Notes: generated by a model not told the origin, from the letters alone. 33,414 nt of DNA from Candidatus Wolfebacteria bacterium RIFOXYB1_FULL_54_12 (GCA_001793895.1 MGIT01000001.1:214059-247472), one strand, 5' to 3'. Shown: positions 21,880 through 30,854, counted from the stretch's first letter. Translations and numbers: made by a program.

Positions 21880-22851
21880 CTAAAAATAAAATGCGGTATC
21901 GCGAACTGGCTCCTCCGCTACCACGACTGGCGGTTGCTCAGACTGCACCTGCGGTTTTATATCTATTAAAATATCGGCCATGTCCTGAGCGGAGTCGAAG
22001 GATTCATTTGGCAATGGAGTTACGACCTGCTCTTGCCTTGGATCAGCGGCGGGGATCATTTGACTTGGCATCTGAAACTGCTTCGGCGTTTCCTGCGCGA
22101 TCAATTCTTTTGCGAGCTGTTCATATGCGCGCGCGCCGGTGGAGTTCGGATCGTGCAAAATAACCGGACGGCCGTAGCTCGGCGCTTCGGAAAGCGCGGC
22201 GGAACGCGGGATGCGCGTTTTGAAAACATTATGCGGAAAACTCGCCGCGATATCGCCGGCGATCTTATGGGACAACGGCTCGTTTTCGTCGAACATGGTC
22301 ATGACCGCGCCCGATACCTTCAACCCTTGTGCGGAAATATTCTTGTGGACCAGCTCGATGATCTCGAGCAGCTGACTCAACCCTTCCATGCTGAAATAAT
22401 GGCTCTGTACCGGAATGACTATTTCATCGGCCGCAACCAACCCGTTAATGGTCAACAAACTCAAAGACGGCGGCATGTCGATAAAGATGTAGTCGTACTT
22501 ATCGCGGATCTTATCGATGAACTGTTTCAGTTTATATTCCCGCTCGGGGATGTTTACCAATTCAATAAGCGCGCCGGCAAGATGCTGGCTCGACGGGATA
22601 AGATGATAATTATAAAAAATAGTCGGCTTAGTGAGCGCATCGGGCTCGGCAAGACCGAACAAGCCGTGATAAATGCTGCCCTCGTTCAATTTTGTGGGGT
22701 GACCCAAACCGGAGCTCGCGTTGGCCTGCGGATCGAAATCGATCAACAAGACCTTTTTACCTTCAAGCGCCAGGTACGCCGACAGGTTTACGCACGTCGT
22801 CGTTTTTGCCACTCCTCCCTTTTGGTTGTATACCGCAATAACCCTGGCCAT
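21880..22851 (-). CDS. parA: Chromosome partitioning ATPase ParA
   Basis: Deviant Walker A ATPase that positions ParB-bound origins. Visible: YNQKGGVAKTTTCVNLSAYL (KGGxxKT with the signature Lys), VLLIDFDPQANASSGLG (Walker A'), and YDYIFIDMPPSLSLLTINGL (Walker B). The catalytic core ends near residue 255. The remaining ~70 residues are a low-complexity Gln/Pro/Val tail, in which FDSAQDMA is encoded by a dispersed-repeat relic at 21981-22002. Start ATG 22851 matches the family N-terminus and lies six bases after TATACT; the upstream ORF extension is not needed. Confidence 0.94.
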   Translation of the reverse strand: MARVIAVYNQKGGVAKTTTCVNLSAYLALEGKKVLLIDFDPQANASSGLGHPTKLNEGSIYHGLFGLAEPDALTKPTIFYNYHLIPSSQHLAGALIELVNIPEREYKLKQFIDKIRDKYDYIFIDMPPSLSLLTINGLVAADEIVIPVQSHYFSMEGLSQLLEIIELVHKNISAQGLKVSGAVMTMFDENEPLSHKIAGDIAASFPHNVFKTRIPRSAALSEAPSYGRPVILHDPNSTGARAYEQLAKELIAQETPKQFQMPSQMIPAADPRQEQVVTPLPNESFDSAQDMADILIDIKPQVQSEQPPVVVAEEPVRDTAFYF

Positions 22852-22857
22852 ACGCTT

Positions 22858-22863
22858 AGTATA
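22858..22863 (-). promoter_or_regulatory. parA -10 element
   Basis: TATACT on the minus strand, six bases before the ATG; predicted leaderless. Confidence 0.55.
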
Positions 22864-22978
22864 CGGCATCCCGTATAAAGAATAAAGCCGTGAAATGCGG
22901 CTCTTTGCCATTCCGATCCGCCCAATAGAACTGCCAAAAAACGACCCCTTATACCATCCCCAATTAATTTGTTCCTTC

Positions 22979-23040
22979 TGTCATCCCCGCGAAGGCGGGG
23001 ATCCAGCATCATATAGATTCACGCATCCGCGGGAATGACA
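22979..23040. repeat. TGTCATCCCCGCGAAGG repeat
   Basis: CCCCGCGAAGGCGGGG hairpin plus an opposing CGCGGGAATGACA end at 23040. It is not coding. The surrounding 22864-23071 shows nothing else. Confidence 0.75.
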
Positions 23041-23071
23041 AACATTCGGAATTAGTTAATTAGATTTGGTA

Positions 23072-23812
23072 TTACAGGGTCAATTTTGACGTGGCAAAGA
23101 TAAACAACAGACAAACGATCAAGATGGTCACGTTGTTCAACACAATCTGCCGGCTAAGGGCGCCTTTCAAGTGATGATAAATAAGATCCTCGAAAACAAA
23201 CACGATCAACACGATCAATGCCGCGGAATTAAGGAACCCGATCGGCAATATGCCGACGATACCGAGAAACTCCATGATCAACAGGGTCGAACCGATGGCA
23301 AGCACTTCCTTTTTGCGCTTTGGCGCATCTTCCATGAAAAAATCGATGGATTCCTTTATGAGCAGGTAAAACACCACCGATGAAAGCAGTGCGTATAAAA
23401 GAAACGAACCGCCGGCATCTTTATCGGCTACGAAAAACGAACCGCCGACAAAGAAGTAAAGTGAGCCGGAAAGAAAGTTGAAAATGGCCTGTCGCCGCAA
23501 GAACACAAATTCCTTAATGCCGAGCAATAGAAAAAATAGGGCGCCAAACAACGCGGACGCAAGCCACACCGGCGCAACGCCCGAAGAAACATTCGTTTCT
23601 GTCGCATAATACAGAAACGAAGTGTCAAGATACGCATACAGCGTCAAAATAAGGAACGAGCAAAAAAACGTATCCCATTCAAATGACGAACGAAAGTACC
23701 AGTAGAACGCAAGCCCGAAGAAAACCGCTCCCCAAAAGAATCCGCCTTCAAACACGGCGACCGCAAGCGCGATCGCAAACAGTGCCGACTTTATGATGGA
23801 GGGCATCAACAT
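23072..23812 (-). CDS. Hypothetical multi-spanning membrane protein
   Basis: Not recognised. From ATG 23812 the 246-aa product has about seven hydrophobic segments: IIKSALFAIALAVAVFEGG, FWGAVFFGLAFYWYF, FFCSFLILTLYAYL, ASALFGALFFLLLGI, LLYALLSSVVFYLLI, LIVLIVFVFEDLI and VTILIVCLLFIFA. Only short charged loops link them. The reading frame is open back to 23980, inside clpB, but the N-terminal Ser/Arg-rich stretch there is unlikely to be translated. The gene follows clpB by about 70 bases and may be co-transcribed. A second ATG lies two codons in (23806). Confidence 0.7.
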   Translation of the reverse strand: MLMPSIIKSALFAIALAVAVFEGGFFWGAVFFGLAFYWYFRSSFEWDTFFCSFLILTLYAYLDTSFLYYATETNVSSGVAPVWLASALFGALFFLLLGIKEFVFLRRQAIFNFLSGSLYFFVGGSFFVADKDAGGSFLLYALLSSVVFYLLIKESIDFFMEDAPKRKKEVLAIGSTLLIMEFLGIVGILPIGFLNSAALIVLIVFVFEDLIYHHLKGALSRQIVLNNVTILIVCLLFIFATSKLTL

Positions 23813-23882
23813 GGGCAACCGCAACCGTCGCGCAAGACGCGCCGCGGAAGCGGTGGCAATTTTGCCAAAATATCTCCCCGCC

Positions 23883-26549
23883 CTAAGCGCGAGCGGAAAC
23901 GATGTTGAGACGATGATCCTTGAAGCTGATCTTAATCTTTTTAACATTGTTGAATTCGCCTTTGATGATCTTATCGGCAAGCTGGTCCAAGATGGTCTTC
24001 TGGATCAATCGTTTGATCGGACGCGCGCCATAATCGGGATCAAACCCGTGCTCGGCGATGTACTTTTTCACCGACGCGTCGATGGTGACATTCAGATTGC
24101 GCTGGGCAAGCCTGCGCAACACCTCGTTGACCTGTATTTCCACGATCTCCCCTATTTCCTTTTGGGTCAGCGGATTGAACACGATGATCTCGTCCAATCG
24201 GTTCAGGAACTCCGGACGGAATGTATCTTTCAACGATGTGTTGACCCGTTCCTTGAACAATTCTTCTTGTCGCTCGACAACTTCTTCGTCTTTGCCCGTA
24301 TCGAACCCGAGCTTGGACATTTCATGGAAAAATTCACTGCCTACGTTTGATGTAAGAATGATGATGGAGTTTCTAAAGTTCACGCTCTTGCCCTTGCTGT
24401 CGGTCAAGCGGCCATCATCAAGCACCTGCAATAGAATGTTGAACACATCAGGGTGCGCCTTTTCTATTTCATCAAACAGCACAAGGCTGTATGGGCGATG
24501 ACGCATGGCTTCCGTCAGTTTGCCGCCCTCTTCGTGGCCGACATAGCCCGGAGGTGAACCAATCAGGCGGGACACCGAGTGCCGCTCCATGTATTCGGAC
24601 ATGTCCACGCGGACCAACGCCCTTTCGTCGTTGAACATGATCTCGGCAAGCGCCTTGGCAAGCTCCGTTTTTCCGACCCCCGTGGGCCCCAAGAACATAA
24701 AGGAACCAAACGGTCGCTTCTCGTCGGAAAGGCCCGTACGGGCGCGACGCAAGGCATTGGCGATGGCCTTGACGGCATCTTCCTGCCCGACGACCCGGGC
24801 CCTCAGCTGATCTTCGATGGTCGAAAGTTTGTTCGCTTCCGACTCGATCATCTTCATGACCGGAATGTGGGTCCACTTCGAAACCACGGCGGCCACATCG
24901 TGTTCATCGATGGCCTCCTTGATGAACTTTTCATCGCCTGCCTTTATTTTCTTTCCCTTTGGTTTGCCGGTTTCAACGAACTTCTTTTCAAACACCTTCA
25001 AGTCCTTTTCCGCCTGCGGCAATTCTCCATAGAGGATCTTTGCGACCTTATCGAGACTTCCCTCACGCTCGGCAAGCTCCGCCTGGCGACGCAGGTCTTC
25101 GATTTTCTTTTTCAGATTATGAAACTCTTCGAAGGTCAGCTTTTCGGCATGCCACTTCGCGGACAGTTCATCGTTGCGGTCTTTGAGCGCATTCAGCTCC
25201 TTTTCGATCGCCTTCAAACGGACCTTTGCCTTGTCGGCAGTCTCCGTGGACAGCGCGGACTTTTCGATCTCCAGCTTGATGATCTCGTGGCGCACCTTGT
25301 CTATTTCAGATGGCAGACTTTCCGATTCAAGCCGGCGGGCCGCGGCCGCTTCATCGATCAGGTCGATGGCTTTGTCCGGCAAAAAGCGGTCCGTCAAATA
25401 ACGGGCAGACAGGTTCACCGCGGACACGATAGCTTCATCGCTGATGCGAATGCCGTGATGCAATTCATATTTTCCTTTCAGTCCGCGCAAAATGGCGATG
25501 CTATCTTCGATGGTCGGCTCCTCTACCATAATGGGCTGAAACCGGCGCTCGAGCGCCATGTCTTTTTCAATATGCCGCTGGTATTCAGTGATAGTCGTTG
25601 CGCCTATGGCATGCAATTCTCCGCGCGCCAAAGGCGGCTTCAACAAGTTCGATGCGTCGATGGCACCCTCTGCGGCGCCCGCCCCCACGATCATGTGGAT
25701 CTCGTCTATGAACAAAATGATGCGCCCTGCGGAGTTTTGCACTTCGCGCATGAACGCCTTCAGGCGGTCTTCAAATTCGCCGCGGAACTTTGTTCCCGCG
25801 ATCAACGAACCAAGATCAAGCATGACTATTTCTTTTCCTTTCAGCGGCTCGGGTACATCGCCCGTAATGATGCGCTGGGCAAGACCTTCGACGACCGCCG
25901 TTTTTCCGACGCCCGGTTCGCCGATCAATACCGGATTGTTTTTCGTGCGGCGGCTCAACACCTGTATCACGCGGCGCAATTCTTCATCACGGCCGATGAC
26001 CGGGTCGAGCTTGCCGTCCCGCGCCATGTCGGTAAGGTTGACGCCGTACTTTTCGAGCACCTGAAACTTTGTTTCCGGTGTTTCATCGGTGACCCGCGAA
26101 GAACCGCGCAACTGCGCCAAAATGCGAATGGCCGCATCGCGCTTCAACCCGAGCGTTACCAAAATACGGGACGCCTTCGACGACCCTGCTTCAAGAATGG
26201 CAAGCAACAAATGCTCGCACGAAATATATTCATCTTTTTGATGCTGGGCGATCTTCCCCGCCTTGTCGAGGATGTTCATCAATTCCTGTGACAGGTACAG
26301 CTGAGACAAATTAACATTGCCCATGGCCTTGGGCTCGTTCATCAATTCCACGATGGCTTCGGAACGCACATCGTCGGAACTCACACCCGCCTTGGCAAGC
26401 AACGGCCGCACCAATGTACTTTCATCGCTCACGAGCGCCACCAACAAATGGAGCGCCTTGAGTTCGCCGTGGTTTTCTTTCGCGGCGAAATCTTGCGCGT
26501 TTTGCAACGCTTCCTGTGCCTTGATTGTAAACCGATTGAAATTATTCAT
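23883..26549 (-). CDS. clpB: ClpB-type disaggregase
   Basis: AAA+ unfoldase that rescues aggregated proteins with DnaK. Clp N-domain repeats occupy residues 1-~145 ([13 protein letters not shown]...). AAA1 has Walker [17 protein letters not shown] and Walker [16 protein letters not shown] long coiled-coil middle domain at about 405-540 (rich in Glu, Lys and Leu) distinguishes ClpB from ClpA. AAA2 has [32 protein letters not shown] and a sensor-2 region [10 protein letters not shown]. The 888-aa length is normal for ClpB (~860). No IGF/L loop for ClpP binding is obvious. No CIRCE (TTAGCACTC) operator is seen upstream. The leader is ~40 nt, so this gene is not leaderless. Confidence 0.93.
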   Translation of the reverse strand: MNNFNRFTIKAQEALQNAQDFAAKENHGELKALHLLVALVSDESTLVRPLLAKAGVSSDDVRSEAIVELMNEPKAMGNVNLSQLYLSQELMNILDKAGKIAQHQKDEYISCEHLLLAILEAGSSKASRILVTLGLKRDAAIRILAQLRGSSRVTDETPETKFQVLEKYGVNLTDMARDGKLDPVIGRDEELRRVIQVLSRRTKNNPVLIGEPGVGKTAVVEGLAQRIITGDVPEPLKGKEIVMLDLGSLIAGTKFRGEFEDRLKAFMREVQNSAGRIILFIDEIHMIVGAGAAEGAIDASNLLKPPLARGELHAIGATTITEYQRHIEKDMALERRFQPIMVEEPTIEDSIAILRGLKGKYELHHGIRISDEAIVSAVNLSARYLTDRFLPDKAIDLIDEAAAARRLESESLPSEIDKVRHEIIKLEIEKSALSTETADKAKVRLKAIEKELNALKDRNDELSAKWHAEKLTFEEFHNLKKKIEDLRRQAELAEREGSLDKVAKILYGELPQAEKDLKVFEKKFVETGKPKGKKIKAGDEKFIKEAIDEHDVAAVVSKWTHIPVMKMIESEANKLSTIEDQLRARVVGQEDAVKAIANALRRARTGLSDEKRPFGSFMFLGPTGVGKTELAKALAEIMFNDERALVRVDMSEYMERHSVSRLIGSPPGYVGHEEGGKLTEAMRHRPYSLVLFDEIEKAHPDVFNILLQVLDDGRLTDSKGKSVNFRNSIIILTSNVGSEFFHEMSKLGFDTGKDEEVVERQEELFKERVNTSLKDTFRPEFLNRLDEIIVFNPLTQKEIGEIVEIQVNEVLRRLAQRNLNVTIDASVKKYIAEHGFDPDYGARPIKRLIQKTILDQLADKIIKGEFNNVKKIKISFKDHRLNIVSARA

Positions 26550-26592
26550 GTAAACCTAAAATATCGATAGAGTGTTATGTTTTCTTTCTACT

Positions 26593-26598
26593 ATTATA
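26593..26598 (-). promoter_or_regulatory. clpB -10 element
   Basis: TATAAT on the minus strand within TATAGTATAATAG, 43 bases before the ATG. A direct repeat TTTGCAGT occurs twice just upstream. Confidence 0.45.
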
Positions 26599-26678
26599 CT
26601 ATAGCACACTGCAAATGGCCCGAAAAAGAGTACTGCAAACCTTAGCAATAAACCGCCCAAACCGCAATGCCGCAACCC

Positions 26679-27995
26679 TTAGGCCCGCAAAACGGCACGC
26701 AATGCTTCAACGGCGCCGTCGATGTCTGCCTGAGTCGTGTGACGCCCAAAACTGAACCGCAAACTGCCGCCCGCGCGGGCATCATCGAACCCAAGCGCCA
26801 TAAGCACATGGGAAGGCTTTGCGGAAAATGCCGCGCATGCGGATCCACTGGAAACCGCAATGCCGCGCATGTCGAGCGCGATGAGCAGATCCCCTCCCTT
26901 TTGTCCTGGAAAATACACATTTAAAATATTGGGTAAACTTTGCCCCATTTCATCCCTACCCTTCTCTTTGTCATCCTGAACCGACATGTAATCATGTCGT
27001 CCTGAACTTGATTCAGGATCCGGGATTTGATTCAGGATCCCATCGGCAGAAAATCCATTCCGATCTGCTATGGGATAAAAATCTTTAATCCTCCTCCAAA
27101 GCCGCTCCCGCAACTCCGCAAGTCTCTTGGATTCGTTGGCCCGATATGTGCCAGCCAGCTCGACCGCTTTCGCGAAGCCCGCGATGGCGGCCACATTTTC
27201 CGTGCCTGAACGCATGCCAAATTCTTGCCCGCCTCCCGATACGCGAGGACGTATCATGTGGACGCGATCGTCTTTCGCGTGCATAACCGTATTCATGGTG
27301 CGTGCATACAACGCACCGATGCCTTTCGGTCCATAGATCTTATGTGCCGAAAGCGTCATCAGGTCGACACCCAGCTCATCGACAGTGCAATCCAAAAATT
27401 GAAACGCCTGCACCGCATCGGTATGTAACAGCGGATAATACGGCAATGCATGTTCCCGTTCGCGAAACTTTTTAAGTATATTTGCGATTTCTTTGATCGG
27501 CTGTATGGACCCGATCTCGTTGTTCGCATACATGATTGATACCAGCACGGTCCGTTCGTCGAGCGCCGCCTCGAGTTTTTGCACATCCACAAATCCATGT
27601 TCGTCGACCGGAATGCGCACCACCTCTACTCCCTCTTTTTCCAAATCCCGCACAGCGGCCAAAATGGAATCATGCTCTATGGTCGAAACGATGACCTTCA
27701 TCGGCCGGCCATCGGCAATTTTGTTAAAAGTCTCACGCGCATGCATAATAGCACCCCGTATTGCCAAGTTATTCGCCTCAGTAGCGGAGCCCGTAAAAAT
27801 GACCTCCCTAAATCGAGCACCAATGGCGCTGGCGATCGTTTCGCGTGCCCGGTCAACGGCCGCCCGCGCCTGCTGGCCAAACCAATGCAACGAGTTCGGA
27901 TTGCCGTATGTATCGCCAAAATAAGGCTCCATGGCCTGTTTTACTTCGCTATCCAGCGGCGTGGTCGCCGCATTGTCCAAATAAATACGCTGCAT
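26679..27995 (-). CDS. Cysteine desulfurase (NifS/IscS family)
   Basis: PLP enzyme that strips sulfur from cysteine for Fe-S clusters or tRNA thiolation. Motifs: IYLDNAATTPLD at the start, ATEANNLAIRG, VSTIEHDS, LVSIMYANNEIGSIQPI, LHTDAVQAF, the PLP-Lys site LMTLSAHKIYGPKG and the catalytic Cys in IAVSSGSACAAFS. At 438 aa it is longer than usual (~390). About 24 extra residues around 319-342, encoded by a dispersed repeat at 26969-27040, sit before PNILNVYFPG, a surface loop in the family. ATG 27995 follows a good promoter by ten bases. No iscU or thiI is nearby. Confidence 0.93.
   Translation of the reverse strand: MQRIYLDNAATTPLDSEVKQAMEPYFGDTYGNPNSLHWFGQQARAAVDRARETIASAIGARFREVIFTGSATEANNLAIRGAIMHARETFNKIADGRPMKVIVSTIEHDSILAAVRDLEKEGVEVVRIPVDEHGFVDVQKLEAALDERTVLVSIMYANNEIGSIQPIKEIANILKKFREREHALPYYPLLHTDAVQAFQFLDCTVDELGVDLMTLSAHKIYGPKGIGALYARTMNTVMHAKDDRVHMIRPRVSGGGQEFGMRSGTENVAAIAGFAKAVELAGTYRANESKRLAELRERLWRRIKDFYPIADRNGFSADGILNQIPDPESSSGRHDYMSVQDDKEKGRDEMGQSLPNILNVYFPGQKGGDLLIALDMRGIAVSSGSACAAFSAKPSHVLMALGFDDARAGGSLRFSFGRHTTQADIDGAVEALRAVLRA
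26969..27040. repeat. TGTCATCC-type repeat inside the desulfurase frame
   Basis: TGTCATCCTGAACCGACATG, an ACATGTAATCATGT hairpin, CCTGAACTTGATTCAGGATCC and a second TTGATTCAGGATCC. It is exactly 72 bases, so 24 codons, and is in frame. It resembles the intergenic elements at 9125 and 10993-11029. Confidence 0.85.
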
Positions 27996-28005
27996 ATGTA
28001 TGGTC

Positions 28006-28034
28006 TGTATAGCCATTATAGTACAAAAGGTCAA
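28006..28034 (-). promoter_or_regulatory. Desulfurase promoter (TTGACC-17-TATACA)
   Basis: -35 at 28029-28034, 17-bp spacer, -10 at 28006-28011, ten bases to the ATG. A near-consensus sigma70 promoter with almost no leader. Confidence 0.7.
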
Positions 28035-28055
28035 GGCGACATATATGCCTGATAT

Positions 28056-28084
28056 TTGACAAGTAAATAAGGTCATGCTATTGT
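28056..28084 (+). promoter_or_regulatory. Promoter of the 55-aa gene (TTGACA-17-TATTGT)
   Basis: Consensus -35 TTGACA, 17-bp spacer ending in TGC (extended -10), -10 TATTGT. It is divergent from and next to the desulfurase promoter. Confidence 0.7.
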
Positions 28085-28149
28085 ACAGCCAGCTGTTTAA
28101 CTACCCAACCTGAATAAGGAAGGGCAACCCAACATTACGGAGGCTCACA

Positions 28150-28317
28150 ATGAGCAAGAAGACCGTGTCGAAACGGAGCGGAGACCAGACCAAGACCAAG
28201 ACCTACACCAACGGCGAGTGCACCCGTATCCAGCACACCAACAACCGGACCGGGAAAAACCACGACCATGCGGTAAAACACGGCATCGGCGGCTCCTCCG
28301 CCGGCAAGAAGAAGTAG
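28150..28317 (+). CDS. Small basic protein (55 aa), unknown function
   Basis: Not recognised. MSKKTVSKRSGDQTKTKTY opens the protein, which is rich in Lys, Thr, Gly, Asn and His, has one Cys (NGECTR), and ends GGSSAGKKK. It has no transmembrane segment and is probably disordered or nucleic-acid-binding. The evidence for a real gene is strong: a consensus promoter, GGAGG eight bases before the ATG, GC-rich codons, and a perfect terminator 30 bases after the stop. The ~60-nt leader and Shine-Dalgarno contrast with the leaderless neighbours and resemble the pyrE-pyrF gene. Confidence 0.75.
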   Translation: MSKKTVSKRSGDQTKTKTYTNGECTRIQHTNNRTGKNHDHAVKHGIGGSSAGKKK

Positions 28318-28345
28318 CCGACAACCTGGCCGCCATCTGCCTAAA

Positions 28346-28375
28346 AAAACCTGCGCACTGCGCAGGTTTTTCTTT
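28346..28375. terminator. Bidirectional terminator between convergent genes
   Basis: AACCTGCGCA / TGCGCAGGTT around a single C, flanked by A and T runs. It lies between the 55-aa gene and the M3 peptidase stop. Confidence 0.88.
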
Positions 28376-28383
28376 ACATATAC

Positions 28384-30399
28384 TCATTCCCCCGCCGCTT
28401 CCCCGTGCTCGTCCCGAGTAGCAAGACCCATGTCCTGCAGGAACGCTTTGTTGTTCGGGACCCGGCCAAGAAAATCTTTGACCGATTCAATCTCATCGCG
28501 GCTCGAACCGACTTCCAATATCTTTTTTCGGTAGTCCATGCCGACCTTCGGGTCAAGCACGCCTTCCGCACGGAAACGGGCGAACATGTCCGCCGCATAG
28601 ACCTCGGACCACAGGTACCCATAATAGCCTGCATCGTACCCCATTAAATGTCCAAAGCCCGCAGCCCACAATTGGTCAGACGACGAATCCAGCTCGAATG
28701 TCTTTTTATACAAATCAGCATAGACCTGCACCGGATCGACCGGCTCGACAGTCGTGTGCATTGCCATATCGAATGTGCCCAAAAACAATTGCCGCAATAC
28801 GGAATACCCCTGTGCATGGTTCTTTGCGCGAATAATCCGGTCGATTAGATCATCGGGCAACGGTTCGCCCGTTGCGTGATGCTTTGACATCTTCTTGAGC
28901 AGATCTTTTTCCCATACCCAATATTCAAACATCTGCGACGGCGCCTCCACAAAATCGCGCGCCGTGCTTGTGCCCGCTTGGGATGCATACGGCGCAACGG
29001 TGACCAATGTATGTATGGCATGACCGAATTCATGGAACAGTGTTTGCACTTCCCCGTGGCTCAACAATGCAGGCGTATCGCCGGCGGGAGGATTAAAATT
29101 CGCAACCACCGCGCAGGTCGGCGTAGCATAGACCGATTGCGGGTCACGCGAAACCATGCGCCCCTGCACAATAGGTTGCATCATCGCATGGCCATATTTA
29201 CCTTCGCGCGGAAACAGATCGAGCGCAAAATACCCGACCAACGAACCATCCGTATTATTGACGCGATACCATTGCACGCTCTCGTGCCACGCGGGAAATT
29301 GTTCCACAGAAAATGAAAGCCCAAGCACGGTCGAGTAAAGATCGAACATGGTCGCCTTGACCGCTTCCAAAGGAAGATATTCCCGTATCGCTTCATCATC
29401 GACGGCGTACCCGTTCATTTTATCCTGCTGGATATAATAGCCGATATCATAATACGCAAGACGTGCAGACGGATCGCCCAGGTCTTTCTGCTTCATGGCG
29501 GCAAGCAATTGCAGGTCGAACTTCGCCGAATTACCGACCGCGGTACGAAGATCATCATAAAAAGCATTCACGGCATCAACCGTTTTTGCCATGCGATCTT
29601 CCAGCTTGAATGCCGCATGATGCGGATAACCCAACAGCACGGCGTTTTCGGCGCGTAGCTCAAGGATGCGCCTCAGGCGTTCCATATTCGCCACGCCACC
29701 ACGGCGATTGAACTTGTCCATCAATTCCTTGCGTCGCGGAGCGGAATCGCACCGCTCGCAAAATGGAATGTAATCGGGATAGGCCAGCGTTACGATATAA
29801 TTTCCCTCCTCATCGCGCTTCAGCCCGTTGATATAAGCTTCGGGCAATCCGCGGAGTTCTTCCCGACGGACAAGAATGCGATCCGCATGATCCGCAATCG
29901 CCTTTTCAAATCCGGATGCAAGCTCGGCCGTCTCTTTGAGATTATCCTTAAGCTGTTTTTGCTTCTCGGTCTCGAGAGCAAAACCCATACGCTTATAGGC
30001 ACGCATCGTATCGGCGAACAATTGCGCATCGGCGCCTTTGAGCTGTTCGTTCTTTGCCGCATACTCCTGCACGGCACGATACATGGCTTCATCGTATTCG
30101 ATATCGATCATCGCCTTTTGCAATTCCTCGATAGCTGATTGCGCGGCATCGCGCACCTCCTTAGTAGGACTGACATGCGTCAAAAAACCGATCGCCCCCA
30201 TGGCGTCGTCATGATCGTAGCTTGATGACTCAATGGCAACGATCGTATTTTCAAAGGTGCGCGCTTCGGGAGCAATCGCCTTGATGGTCGCATAGCGGGC
30301 CTTCTTTGCTTCGATTGCTTCCTGTATTTTTTGTGCGATGATTTCGGGGGTCCAGCTTACCCATGCGAAATCTTCCGGAGTATAGTTCTTTCGATTCAT
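28384..30399 (-). CDS. M3 family oligopeptidase (thimet oligopeptidase/Dcp-like)
   Basis: Zinc metallopeptidase that degrades short peptides in the cytoplasm. The zinc site is LFHEFGHAIHTLV (HExxH) with the downstream Glu in RDFVEAPSQMFEYW. The catalytic chamber segment YGHAMMQPIVQGRMVSRD and the C-terminal GYDAGYYGYLWSEVYAADMF are typical of the Dcp/PrlC/thimet group. At 671 aa it has the normal length and no signal peptide. ATG lies six bases after a TATACT. Peptide recycling would fit an amino-acid-scavenging CPR lifestyle (inference). Confidence 0.92.
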   Translation of the reverse strand: MNRKNYTPEDFAWVSWTPEIIAQKIQEAIEAKKARYATIKAIAPEARTFENTIVAIESSSYDHDDAMGAIGFLTHVSPTKEVRDAAQSAIEELQKAMIDIEYDEAMYRAVQEYAAKNEQLKGADAQLFADTMRAYKRMGFALETEKQKQLKDNLKETAELASGFEKAIADHADRILVRREELRGLPEAYINGLKRDEEGNYIVTLAYPDYIPFCERCDSAPRRKELMDKFNRRGGVANMERLRRILELRAENAVLLGYPHHAAFKLEDRMAKTVDAVNAFYDDLRTAVGNSAKFDLQLLAAMKQKDLGDPSARLAYYDIGYYIQQDKMNGYAVDDEAIREYLPLEAVKATMFDLYSTVLGLSFSVEQFPAWHESVQWYRVNNTDGSLVGYFALDLFPREGKYGHAMMQPIVQGRMVSRDPQSVYATPTCAVVANFNPPAGDTPALLSHGEVQTLFHEFGHAIHTLVTVAPYASQAGTSTARDFVEAPSQMFEYWVWEKDLLKKMSKHHATGEPLPDDLIDRIIRAKNHAQGYSVLRQLFLGTFDMAMHTTVEPVDPVQVYADLYKKTFELDSSSDQLWAAGFGHLMGYDAGYYGYLWSEVYAADMFARFRAEGVLDPKVGMDYRKKILEVGSSRDEIESVKDFLGRVPNNKAFLQDMGLATRDEHGEAAGE

Positions 30400-30405
30400 G
30401 GTTTT

Positions 30406-30433
30406 AGTATACTAAATAACCTATAACTAACAA
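30406..30433 (-). promoter_or_regulatory. M3 peptidase promoter (TTGTTA-16-TATACT)
   Basis: -35 at 30428-30433, 16-bp spacer, -10 at 30406-30411, six bases to the ATG. The -35 and spacer lie inside a heptad-repeat block. Confidence 0.55.
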
Positions 30434-30532
30434 CCCATAACCAATAACGGAAGGCAAAAAGTAAGGCGCGTTGTCATTCCTGCGAAAGCAGGAATCTTCG
30501 GCGATGCAGATTCCTGCTTTCGCAGGAATGAC
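30412..30532. repeat. Heptad block plus TGTCATTCC palindrome
   Basis: 30412-30450 is a degenerate ATAACCN heptad run. 30473-30532 is TGTCATTCCTGCGAAAGCAG...CTGCTTTCGCAGGAATGACA, a full-length perfect inverted pair with a central CTTCGGCGATG. Confidence 0.8.
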
Positions 30533-30542
30533 AAAAACACCC

Positions 30543-30579
30543 TTAAGAAAATAGACCTCAAAAGGTCTATTTTTCTTAA
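30543..30579 (-). terminator. Terminator after tRNA-Trp
   Basis: AATAGACC / GGTCTATT with an A-rich base and TTTTCTT on the minus strand, four bases beyond the tRNA. Confidence 0.8.
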
Positions 30580-30582
30580 ATG

Positions 30583-30653
30583 CGGGGGATGAAGGAATCG
30601 AACCCTCGACTTCTCTTTTGGAGAGAGAAATTATACCATTTAACTAATCCCCC
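30583..30653 (-). tRNA. tRNA-Trp (CCA)
   Basis: Acceptor GGGGGAT / ATCCCCC, D stem GTTA/TAAT, anticodon stem TCTCT/AGAGA with loop CTCCAAA (anticodon CCA), T arm GAGGG-TTCGATT-CCTTC, discriminator G. The CCA tail is not encoded. The rpmG-tRNA-Trp order is common in bacteria, but secE and nusG do not follow here. Confidence 0.93.
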
Positions 30654-30731
30654 GTTATAAACCTTATAAAAAATGCGCCAAAAGCATATTCAGTATACTT
30701 ATGGCGCATCGTTTACGCAACTTCGCTATAT

Positions 30732-30854
30732 AAAAAGCGCTTGCTTGAGTGGAGTACAAGGCGCGGGAAAGCCGGCGGGGAAGGTGTGCTAATTGCACAT
30801 CGACCGAGTCGGCAGGGGCCCGCAACGCCGTAATCCGCCAAGCAAACGCTTTTT
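30732..30854 (-). repeat. ~123-nt structured 3'-UTR element, copy 2 (after rpmG)
   Basis: Starts one base after the rpmG stop. Outer stem of 16 bp (30839-30854 with 30732-30747; its one odd pair is G-U on the minus strand). The core matches 1896-2019: GTTGCGGG, CTCGGTC, a TGTGC/GCACA hairpin, GCCG and CCCGCGCCTTG. The arms AAAAAGCG... are unrelated to those of copy 1. Confidence 0.6.

Noticed and set aside
20506-22911. Replication origin or parS near parAB
   Set aside because: I saw no TGTTTCACGTGAAACA-like site, DnaA-box cluster or dnaA gene in the window.
24579-26291. 570-codon open frame on the plus strand opposite clpB
   Set aside because: It is the antisense shadow of a strongly conserved clpB frame; no promoter, ribosome site or recognisable domain.
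26550-26640. CIRCE heat-shock operator before clpB
   Set aside because: No TTAGCACTC-N9-GAGTGCTAA inverted repeat; only a direct TTTGCAGT repeat is present.
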